In this document: one piece after another, positions 43,412 through 54,000 of the stretch
Layout: each line of letters begins with the position of its first letter
Numbering within the stretch: the first letter of the stretch is position 1
NCBI GenBank assembly: GCA_028753945.1
Contig: JAPNXP010000017.1
Location: 1,736,001-1,800,000 of the forward strand
Direction: 5' to 3'
Source: Hexactinellida sp. DTS-2022
Lineage: Eukaryota; Porifera; Hexactinellida
Length of the DNA: 64,000 bases
Position numbers and translations under genes: made by a program
The notes under the pieces: generated by a model
Databases searched by the model: none
The model's input: the letters and a program-made list of their open reading frames with translations, nothing else
What the model was told of the DNA's origin: nothing

Positions 43412-43775
43412 ATACAGTCGAAACCGGTTTTTTCTAACACCGTTTTTTTCTAACTACAGTCGACTCCGCTTAATAGAGCCACCTCGGGACCAGGTTGTTT
43501 TGACCCGATTAAGCGGGGAAACCGATTAACCGAAAATATTGTAGCCAAACTGTAATTCTGTCCTAAATCCTGTGAAATTTTGACCCGATTAAGCGGAGAA
43601 ACCGATTAACCGGTGGCTCTATTAAGCGGAGTTGACTGTATTCGGTGTTTTCTAACTAACTATTTATTCTAAGTGTGTAAGAAATTCCAATTTTGTTTTA
43701 CACGTATTTTCAATCGGTTTTTTCTTACTTTATTTCCATGCAAAGAATTGGTTAAATAAACCCGGATCGACTGTA
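43412..43775 (+). mobile_element. Outer MITE (TIR TACAGTCGAAACCGG), interrupted by a P2 element
   Basis: It begins TACAGTCGAAACCGGTTTTT and ends AACCCGGATCGACTGTA, with inverted TTTTTTCTAACAC / GTGTTTTCTAAC words beside the insertion. TA target. Confidence 0.75.
43455..43640 (+). mobile_element. P2-family MITE nested in the outer element
   Basis: TACAGTCGACTCCGCTTAAT to TAAGCGGAGTTGACTGTA. The CCGATTAACCG and TTGACCCGATTAAGCGG blocks each occur twice inside. TA target. Confidence 0.9.
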
Positions 43776-43830
43776 ATATTATCCCGATACTGTAGCTTCT
43801 TCCCTAGCAACTAGTATATACTCCGGAAAT

Positions 43831-44301
43831 ATGTCAAAGAAGACGCGAAGCGACCAGTTCCGGGACGCGGACATCGACATGTACGACGAGGACCAGTACG
43901 TGGACGAGGAGAGCAGCGACCCCTGCGGCGACAACGCGGCGGCCCAGCTAGCCGACCGAGAGTCCCGAGTCAGGAATCTCATCGCACAAGGGAACCACAC
44001 AGGAGCTCTCTCCGTTATACTCGAGTCTCCGCCTGTCGGCTCTACTGACAAGGGTCTGAAGGATAAGAACATGTCCCTGGTCCTAGATGTGCTTACTCGA
44101 TTCAAGACAGCTGATATCGAGAAGGGGGTGTCCGGACTGAATGAAGACCAGCAGGATATTCTTATGAAGTATGTCTACAAAGGATTCTCTGAGGGCGGAG
44201 AGAAGGATTATGCTATTTTGCTGAGCTTCCATGAGCGCATCTACAAGCTGGGAGGCCTAGGCTGCATAATGAGAGTTCTCACTGACAGGAAAACTTTCTA
44301 A
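43831..44301 (+). CDS. ARPC5: Arp2/3 complex subunit 5 (p16-Arc, 156 aa)
   Basis: Smallest Arp2/3 subunit, which tethers Arp2 to the complex during branched-actin nucleation. The family N-terminus is clear: FRDADIDMYDEDQYVDEE matches human FRKVDVDEYDENKFVDEE. Later come LIAQGNHTGAL, LKDKNMSLVLDVL, DIEKGVSGL, LMKYVYKGF and the C-terminus GGLGCIMRVLTDRKTF. Length is close to human (151). The start at 43831 lies directly before the conserved region. Single exon, between TRAPPC6 and BIRC6, same strand. Confidence 0.96.
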   Translation: MSKKTRSDQFRDADIDMYDEDQYVDEESSDPCGDNAAAQLADRESRVRNLIAQGNHTGALSVILESPPVGSTDKGLKDKNMSLVLDVLTRFKTADIEKGVSGLNEDQQDILMKYVYKGFSEGGEKDYAILLSFHERIYKLGGLGCIMRVLTDRKTF

Positions 44302-44529
44302 ATCTCAACTAGTGTGTGTGTGTGTTGTGTGTCTTAACTTATTGCATCATAGTTCTTAATTTAGTAACAAATATATATATATAGTTGGTATGTATCATTG
44401 TATAGTTTCTATGTATTATTGTCTATAGGTACCACAGTGTCTAATGAATGATCGGGTTGCTTCGTGTCTTAATTAGCTTACTATTGTTTCCCTCATTTAT
44501 TTACGACCCTTATTATTGGTTATTCAAAC

Positions 44530-44632
44530 GTCACGTAACACTTCCAAAGGGGGGGGGGGGTAACCAATGTGCTAATGACCATCCTTTTTGTGTTACAAAA
44601 TGGTCTATAAAGTGTGACATAGATGGGGGGTG
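44530..44632 (-). repeat. Dispersed repeat G, copy 2
   Basis: Reverse complement of the type at 4678: TATGTCACACTTTATAGACC, TTTTGTAAC, GGATGG, ACATTGGTTACCCCC and then GTGTTACGTGACG. It includes a run of about a dozen Gs. Confidence 0.6.
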
Positions 44633-44679
44633 TCTAATTTCGGGAATGTTACGCCTAAATTCGTCCATTAAATTAAGTT

Positions 44680-44816
44680 TAGTCGGTTTGCCTAATAGCA
44701 ATTGCTCTAAGAGCAAGTTGTTTTCAGTGTCCAAGCGAGCATTAAATTTAATGTTTATAATTATGTCCTGTAATAGCAAGCAAAATGCGACTTGCTATTA
44801 CGCAAACACTACTTTA
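44680..44816 (-). mobile_element. Family-C MITE, one end eroded
   Basis: GACTTGCTATTACGCAAACA at the right, TTTCAGTGTCCAAGCGAGCA inside; the left end CCTAATAGCAATTGCTC lacks the CAGTGG terminus. Confidence 0.7.
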
Positions 44817-45087
44817 GTCATTAAATAATGATTCTTAATTAATCAATATTATAATTCATAGGTCAAGAATCTAAATTTATCTAATCACTTGAAATTAGAT
44901 CTGAATAGGATCTATAGACTCGATTAGAATATTTAGAATATTACCTTACTCGGAGCTAATTGATAATCAGACATTTTAAATAGTCTCCTTTATTCGACGA
45001 GTTATTTATATTGCAGCTCAACATTTACATTTTGTAGAAAGAGTTAGTTATTCTTACTTTTCAAACTATTCAGTGCACTGTCTCTGA

Positions 45088-48000
45088 ATGGACGACCACA
45101 GTCTGGTCTTTGACGAGGACGCTTGTAACTCGGCTCGGTTTACCAGCGAGATTACATCTCTCACGTACTCTCCTTCCACCAACTGTCTCGTTGCACTGGT
45201 CAAGGAGCACATACAGGTAGTACTCTATATGCGTATTACGTACTGTCAGGTCTGCTTATTGTGAACAAACAATTGTAATATTAAGGTTTTTTATTACGAA
45301 ACCCTTATGTTATGGTCCAAAATTAACAACTACATAGAGTTCGCTTATTATTAACTCTCTCTCTATTATGAACACAATTTTTTATGCCCTTGAATGTTCA
45401 CAATAAAAGAACCTGACTGAAATTCTGGATTTCCAAAATTCTTATTATTGCTAAATAACTTATGTTGATTATTCAAGTCATTCCATAACTGTGTATTCCA
45501 GCCTGCATATTACAGTGTATATTGTTTGACAGATCATCGATGCCAGCACGGGTATTCTCCTCAGATCCACTCCCCCCATAGACCACCACCTGCCCTCTCT
45601 GGAGGACGTATCTCCCACGACCCTCCTGCCTGCCTCGGATATCCCCTCCCGTCTGCAGCACTGCGTCATACACCCAAAGATGGACAAGCTGATCGTGGTC
45701 GGACACAAGATGGTGGGCGCCCGGAAGCACGTGAATGGGGCCTACCTCCTACACACCATTCTGGACACGCCTCTAAAGATAGAGTCCGAGTGGGTAACCA
45801 TAGAGATGGAGCTCTCCTGGGGACAGAGCGTGCTCGCGGGTCTCCAGGAGCTGAGAGCCGCGAACGCCGATCTCCTGCCTAAGGACATGGACAGGGTCAT
45901 AGAACAGCTGAGTAGGGACACACAGCGGGCAAAGAAGGTAGACGGACCCTCCCTAAAAACCTCCAAATGGCAGGTATGTTACCCTATGTGGGAGACTAAA
46001 CAGCTGTTATCTCAGTTTATCCTAGGTGTGCATAATCCGTGGTCCATTGACTACCTTGAAGAATCTGTTCGAAGAGGTTATTGGACAGCTGACTGCGAAT
46101 GAGAAGACTAAGAATACCAGCACGATCCCGATCCTGTCGGCGCTCCGATACCGACTGGCGCTCATGTCCAGCGAGGCGGCTGAGGACTTCAAGATAGACG
46201 TGGCTCAGTTCAGCAGCAAGTGGAGACAGGTCATGCATGTGGAGGCGCTGCGGCTACACACCTTCTCGCAGTGGCCGCACAAGAACTATAAGGTAATTAT
46301 ATAACCTATATCTTGTAGAGCTAGGTTATAACGTACCCCCTCGGGAATGGGAATAAGTATAGTAGAACCTCGTTAGTACGAACACATGTTAATACGAAAT
46401 TCAAGTTAATACGAACACTATTTCAGTCCCCTTCAAAGCCTTTTACCAACGATATTGGGTAATACGAATTCTGGATAAGGCGACCGCATTTTGACGGTCT
46501 CCTTGCCTACGTACTAACGAGGTTTTACTGTACATACATACTAATTTGCTCCTACATAGGAATACATACTGCTTTATAAACATGGTTGCATAAATTACCA
46601 CGTACTAAGGTACGTTATACCTGAGTATACTGTACTATAACAAATGCTCTCTATTACAGTGGGCTACACCAGAGGCGATGGCTAGCGCTGGGTTCTACTA
46701 CGAGCCGACAGGCAGCGACAGGGCCATCTGCTTCCACTGCGGAATCTGTCTGCTCTTCTGGGAGGCCACCGACGAGCCGTGGAGCGAGCACGAGCGTCAC
46801 TCCACCGGCTGCCCCTACGTCATGGGACGGTTCACCGACAACGTGCCTCTCCTAATCTCGGACGCCACGAGCCACGCGCAGCAGCACTTCAGCACACAGC
46901 TGATCTCCAGCTGGAGCTCCGTCTACGAGTCCAACTTCTGGGGCACGGGCTCGTCGGACGGGGTGGTCACTCTCTGGGACCTGCAGCACGGGTTCGCGCC
47001 TCTGCGGCTCCTGCAGGTCGGACAGTACGACGCCAATCGGGCCGACAGCCACCGGGTCGGCTGGATGGAGTCAAACTACTTTGTGGAGATAACCGAGCAG
47101 CTGTCTCACCCAGAGGTTAAACTGGTGACGTCACCGCCTCCTACGCCCGCCTGCGTCCCCTGCCCCCCTCCCAACCTGCCGGAATTAGGCGGGAAAGTAG
47201 CTGCCAAGTCAGCTGACTCCTCTGAGAAAACTCCCGAGAAGACAGCTGATAAAAATCCTGATTCGAGTGTTGCTCCATTGATTATTGGAGTAACTGGCAA
47301 AACAGCTGATATGAGTGTTGCTCCATTGATTATTGGAGTATGTAATAAAACAGCTGATTCGAGTATTCCTACAATAATTTCATCAACTAACGATCCCACT
47401 GGCAAAACAGCTGATTATAGTGTTGCTACATTGTTTGCATCAACTGACAAGCCACCTGATTGGATTACTACTCCATTGATTGCATCAACTGACAAGCCAC
47501 TCGATTTGACTATTGCTTCATGGGAAACAACTAACGAGCCCACTGATTGGATTAATGCACCATGGACTGAAACAACTGACAAGCCCACTGGCAAACCAGT
47601 TAATTCGAAGGTTGTTGCATTGATTACAGCAACTGACGGAGCAACTGACATCCCGGAGAAAACAGCTGAGATTCCTGACCCGCCTAGCACGCCAGCTGTT
47701 ATAGAACAGAAAGTTGTCAGCTCTAACCCGATTGTACAGGAGACTTACAATTTGGAAGTTCAGTATACTCTAGCTCCTAGTCACATTCCTGAGGCAGCTA
47801 ACAGTAGTCAGGAAGCGGCCGCTGAGACACCGAAAGAGGACAGTGGATCTAACCAGACAGGTACCTATTTCCCCTCGAATGCTTTGTAATATAACTAACA
47901 GATAAATAGCCAAAAAGTTATAATGTCCCAACAAGATATTCTGAAATATAACCATATGTTACGGAAGATGTTATCAATTATAATGGTTTATATAATGATA

Positions 48001-51000
48001 CCTTTAGTGAGCAAATTGGCAAGGCGAATATTTTAAACCCAAATTCCCATTACACGTAATGCCATATAAAGCCGTATAGATACAAACACCAACGTCTCCG
48101 TAACATTTACAACATGTTGTCCCCTTGTATGTCACTACGGTTATCATTAACGGAATGCTTATACGCTTGTATCTCTCCAGCTTCCGCCTCTCCAACAGTG
48201 TCCACCTCGGACGCGGGACCCCCAGTAGCCACTGCAGAGAAACACCTGCCGGTAGAGCTCGCTACATTCCGCGGAGAGCTCACGGCCATCTGTCTGGCGG
48301 CCATCGGAGAGCCAGAGGTGCTGAAGGTGCAGCTGGACCACGCGAAGAAACCGGGGAGTGTTAAGTCTAGCGAGGAGGTGTATGTGGAGAGTCAGGTTCC
48401 TACCTTCCTCATTTCTGCTATGACGGGAAGCGAGAAGGACGAGAATAAGATTCTATTGCAGGTCAGTAATAACCGACAGTCCAACCAAATAATAACAAAG
48501 ATCAATTAATTACAGTGGTGTTTGTATAAAAGCAATTTGTTTGCTAATACTTGCTATTAGAGGAACAGATTTAATAATAAATGCTCGCTTGGGGACTGAA
48601 AATAGCTTGTTAATAGAGCAATAAGCAATAAAAAAAAGCAATTGCTATTAGTCGAACACCACTGTATTATTATTTCCTTCAGTTGCACAAAGTTTCAAAG
48701 CCGCTGGTCCCTCCCAACAAGATGAGTGCTAATCCCAACCAGATGAACCTCACCACGGACGTCTCCTTTGACTCGGACCTGGACGAGGAGATTAACGACC
48801 TGCTGATGCTGGTGCCGCAGAGCCAGCAGAGTCCGGACGATGGAGGAAACGAGGATTTGGAGGACACAGCTGAGAGCAGCAGCTCCTCTATAGTTCAGTG
48901 CGACAGCGAGCCCATGTCCGCTCTGAGCCCGCTACACGCACAGTCCCTACTGCTGCAGGTGCCCGCGGGCCTCAAGCAGTGCAGGGTAGAGCAGATTTTA
49001 GTGCAGAAGGGAGGGACCTCTCTCTGTCTGTTGCTGCAGTGGAAGAGAGAGGATCAGAAGAGGGTGAGTCGGTTAGGAGATAGTTTCGTGTACATAATCT
49101 GAAAGGGATTTATAGGAGCGCTAAATGAGTATTGTTCCATACTTAGACGTAATACAAATTGAGTGATTTAGGGGTGTGTGAGTGAGCTCAAACTAAATCT
49201 AGGCGCGTAAAAAGTTTGTGTGGATGAAACCTGTGTGTATCAATTCTCTTACATGTATATCCATGGTCTATTATCCGTTTATTGTATTACACAGGCGACT
49301 GGAGGAGTAGTATTCTACCGTCTGCATCAATTCGAGAACTCAATCTATATCAGCACACCCATTTCCTTCCTGCCGTTCAAGGACAAGACGAACTGCTTCA
49401 GCCACTTCACAGTTCTGCCGTTCGAGACTCAACTGGACACGGAGACGATAGGATCCTTCAGCAAAAAGGTTGAGGAGGACAGCAGCGAGGAAGACGAAAT
49501 GTTTATTCAGTCGCTATTCGAAGAAGTCGAGTTTCCAGCCGAGAAGCACAAATGGCTAAATATGAAATCTCATTTTTTTAAGAAGAATCATTGTCTTGTG
49601 GTAAGTACCCTTATAACACGCAGTAAATATTCTAATAATAATACATAATGGATAGACTAGTGTTGCTGTCCAATTTATAACAAATCAGTCTTATGGCAAA
49701 TGCCACGCTTTCAGCTTTGAGAATTCTCCAGGCTTTACTTAACAGTTTAAACAAGTCTCGGTTCAAACTGTACAAATTAGCAATTTCCAGATATATTAGA
49801 TGTCACTCTTTTTGACCTGTAAGATTCACACTTTTGTTAACGCCCTCCCCTCTTAGAAGCGTTACGTAGCGTTTGAACAACCCCTAATGGCAAATAATCT
49901 ATTGCTTAAAAGCTGAAATCCATTATATTATTTGCTGACTACCTGAACCTTGGTCAGAAACATTTGTAACATAAATACATATATTTGTTGCACAATAACG
50001 CATCTAATCCTTACACAATTGTATGTTTCATCTAGACTTATTAAGGGCACGCCACATTCGTGCAAGGTAGTATACTACAAATAATATTATAATTACTCCG
50101 CTTACTTTGATATGTTAATAATGGTTGAAAATTTTAATTACTACACCTTAACATTCAGATTTACAAATCATTCTAAGTTAATTTATTGTAACAAAGATTT
50201 ATTGCTTTGATATTAATGTACCGATTGTTTTACATTTGCGTACACAGATGGCTGTAGTAATGAATGAGTTTCATGGACATTCGCAGACGTTTGAATTAAT
50301 TATTTACTATTGGACAGATTAACTAGTTCAAGCCCACACTAATTTGTTGATTATCATAATTAAACAAATCATAGAAAATTCATTTATTTACTGAGAACAA
50401 TGAAAAGCTAATTTATTGTCTAGGAATGTTAACTTGTGTTTATTAGGCCGGAGTTAATGTTAACGGAGAGATATGTGTCCTGGACCTGATGAGCTTATCT
50501 CTGATCTGCAAGATCGACAGAGAGGGAAAGGATAACCCATTCACTCACCTCACATACTGTAAGGGATTGGACAGAATAGCAGCAGTGTCGCTAGACGGCG
50601 TACTCCGCTTATACAACCCGCAAGGCCCCTTATTCACTCTGAATGCCACCAGTACTGAGCAGGCGTCTTGCTCAGGGGGCTATGAGATGGACCAGGAGTT
50701 CCTATCTAGGTACAGTAGACTCTAGTTAATGCGAACACCAGGGCCCGTAGAAATTGTTCGTGATATCCGGAAATTCGTGTAAATCTGAGTCATTCGCATG
50801 CTTTCTTATAGGCTAGTGCAGTGGTTCCCAACCTGGGGTCCACAATATATCAAAATTTGTATTACGGCCAATGGGAGGGGTCCACAGAATGTCTAATATT
50901 TGCTATAGGGGGTTGGGAATCGCAAAAAAAGTTTGGAAAAAGTTTGGTAATCGCTGGGCTAGTGGAATTGAACTTGTACTCCATGATTGATATTTGGTCC

Positions 51001-54000
51001 TACTGTATTTAGACACTAGAACTAGAAATGTATGTTTACGTTGGTAGGAGATTCCTAAGTTATAATTCTTAATAACATTAACAACAGAGTATTATTTTCC
51101 TTATCATTGGTGATTAAAACTCCACTTGCTGTTAGTACAATTCTTTATTTACTCTTTAAGTACTCGTGTTTGTCTTATTATTAGTCTTATCTAGTACAAA
51201 CACGCATTTCACCTTTTAATTTATGTTATCAGCTAAAAGGCATCTCAATAATTAAAGTATCACAGTGCATTTGGGCTGTCCTGTATATTGAGAAGGAATT
51301 ATTTCTCAATAAAATCATTGTGTAGTCTATTAGCTTTGAATATTCTGCTGATAAGAATGTGTGTATACACCCAGTTAGGTTGTAATATTATTAAATTTGA
51401 ACAGATAGCGTTTAGACAAACCCTGTTTCTCCTCTCATTACATTTGTTTAATGTACTTTGAACCTCGTTAGGAAATACACCAAGGGACCTTATAGTTAGT
51501 GTCCAGTGTATTTACTTAGATTTGTGGAATTGTGGTGCCTGGTTATACAGAACTCAACCATATATTTTTGTATGTTTGAATTTGTTTATATTAGTACAGT
51601 GGATCCGCTTAATCGGGAGACTGATATCGCCAATTCGCTTAAGTTTTGGAAACGAATTCGTATCTAATGCAGTGGTGTTCGCGTAATAGCAAGTCGCATT
51701 TCCCACTAATTTGCTTGCTATTCGGCAAACTTGCTGTTAGAAGAACATAATTACCATTAAATGCTTACCTTGGGGACTGGAAATAACTTGCTAGTGGAAC
51801 AGCATATTCCTTTCAAATTTACTTGCATTATGAACAACTACTATTAGGCGAACACCACGGTAGTTTAATTTGAATCAGTTAATCGGAAGAACCGAGTAAC
51901 GCGATTTAATGCCTATTTCCAGGCGTTCCGATAAGCTTCCCACTGCATCACAGTTCCTATTTATCCTGTGTGCTCGTAGCCCGCTGACGCTCGACAAGCT
52001 GCGCATCCTATGCCACTCCTACCAGGGGCAGATAATAGAGAACCGCCCCATAATGACGCCCCCGGCCGGGTGGAGGGAGACTAAGCCCGAGCAGCAGAAC
52101 AGACGGAACCCGCTGCACGTGCACCAGCAGGCCAAGAAGGAGCAGTCCCGTCTCTGCTGGCAGTACAAACCCTCCGACGGACAGAAGGACGCACAGAGCA
52201 AGCCGCACCTCTTCGAGCTCACGCTGCCACACGCGTCTCCTCTCTCGCATATAGAGGTACCCCCTGTCCCTTTGCCCCATATCCCTATTCCCTGTTATAT
52301 ATGCCCTATTCCTTATTCTCTATTCATTATGGCATATTCCCTATTACCAATACCCAATGCCCTATGCACTATTCCCTGTTCCCTGTTCCCTGTTCCCTGT
52401 TCCCTGTTCCCTGTTCCCTGTTCCCTGTTCCCTGTTCCCTGTTCCCTGTTCCCTGTTCCATAACACAAAATTCCAGAAACTCACTCAAGTGACTCAACCC
52501 CCTCCCTGACTCACGCTTTTTGACCTGTTTGTTATACAAAAATGGTTTTATGTCACACATTGGTTGACCCCCTCCCCTTGAAGCGTTACTTTACGTTTGA
52601 TGCCCCCCCCCCCTCCCCTATTCCCTATGAATATAATACATTTGCCACGGGTACTTGAATATATATTATTCCTGTTTGTCTGTAGGTTAAGTTCTACCTA
52701 CAGAACCACATAGACCTGCCTGCGGACCCCCTGGTGAGCCTACTGGCGCCCGTCTCAGCCAAGGACGCGTCGGAGAACAAAGAGAATAAGATCGACAGCG
52801 GTAACGACACCGTCTGCATCGCAGGCCTCAAGCTGAGGTACCTCAGCGGTCCCATAAAGATACAGGCCTGTCTGGACGCCACCGGCACCTCAGGCATAGC
52901 CTACCTGGCCAGCCCGCAGCTGCTCTCCATCAAGGGCAGGACTCTGTATCTGGTGATACACGACTCCAATATGGGAGAGACAGGGGAGGAGATCCCTCTG
53001 TTGGAGGGGAGGGACAAACCCGAGGAGGACAAGAGCAAGGAAGGGAAGGAACCTAAAGACGAGAAGGTACTAACTCTATTGCTCAGCCATTCGTGTAGTT
53101 ACTGTTATGTTGCAGGCTGATAAGGACAAGGATAAGAAGAAAGAGAAGGAATTCCCGATAGAGACCATCTACATAACTGTGTACCAGCCCAGTCCCTCCG
53201 TGACGGCCACGCACCTGCTTACGCTCAGGAGCTACGTGCGAGACGAGAACCTGCAGGCCTCCCTGCTGCGGATAGCCACCCGACAGCCGCAGGAGGAGAC
53301 TGCGCTGCAAGTGGAACAGCTGGACGATATGCAGCTGTATGCGCTGGACCTATGCAGCTGGATAGCCGGCATGCAGGTACTTAGTTATATAGAGTAGCCA
53401 CTTAATAATACTCATGATAGTTAATGTTAGGGTTAAGCGGTGATAGTGGCGCGGCGCGTAGGCTTGTCAAAATATAGATAGTGTTTGACGGATTTGGACC
53501 CCCCTTTAATAACATAGTAAATAACCTATGAGTTTACTAAAAGTTCAATTTTACTTATTGTAATCTTCATTAATTTCTCCAATTTTTGGATTGCCTGTAA
53601 TCAAGGGGCCTGAGTTTCACAGATATACAGAATTATTAACTTGAGTGCTCAGTATATCTTTGTTGTTAGTGTATTGATAAATGACACAAATTTACAGAAA
53701 TGTTCAAATAAGAGTAATATCAAGATAGTTAATATAGTTGGGAAGTAAGCATGTATGATGACAAACAGGAAGTAAAGGATCAATAATGATGACTTGATTA
53801 TCAAGTTAAAGTGGGTCCAAATCTGTATTGGGAGTCCAAATCCGTCAAATACTATCTATATTTTACATATTTGACGGAAATGGATCCCCCGGTCCAAATC
53901 TATAGGGGGGTCCATTTCCGTCAAAACAATTCCGGTCAGGTCAGGTCCTTAGGAAAAATATTGGAATCAGGTCATTTCAGGTCATTTTCAGTTCAAATTC

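Larger units (their letters stand above)
43333..43830. other. TRAPPC6 / ARPC5 intergenic region
   Basis: Nearly all of it is two nested MITEs (outer 43412-43775, inner 43455-43640). No gene seen. Confidence 0.6.
44302..45087. other. ARPC5 / BIRC6 intergenic region
   Basis: It contains short TG and AT microsatellites (44310-44390), a repeat-G copy (44530-44632) and a family-C element (44680-44816). The remainder is AT-rich and should hold the BIRC6 promoter; no TATA box is obvious. Confidence 0.5.
50710..51922. other. BIRC6 intron 8
   Basis: 1,213 bp. Besides the nested P1/hAT-1 pair it holds a P2-like end fragment at 51596-51665 (TACAGTGGATCCGCTTAATC), interrupted by a family-C copy (51668-51862). 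The middle part is AT-rich without recognised features. Confidence 0.6.
52257..52685. other. BIRC6 intron 9
   Basis: 429 bp with CCCTATTCCC-like low-complexity sequence, a TTCCCTG microsatellite and a repeat-G copy. Confidence 0.6.

Noticed and set aside
52373-52459. CRISPR-like array
   Set aside because: It is a pure 7-bp tandem repeat without spacers, within an intron of an animal gene.
52257-52463. Repeated VPCSLFP peptide continuing BIRC6 exon 9
   Set aside because: It is microsatellite sequence after a GT donor; exon 10 resumes the conserved BIRC6 sequence in phase.
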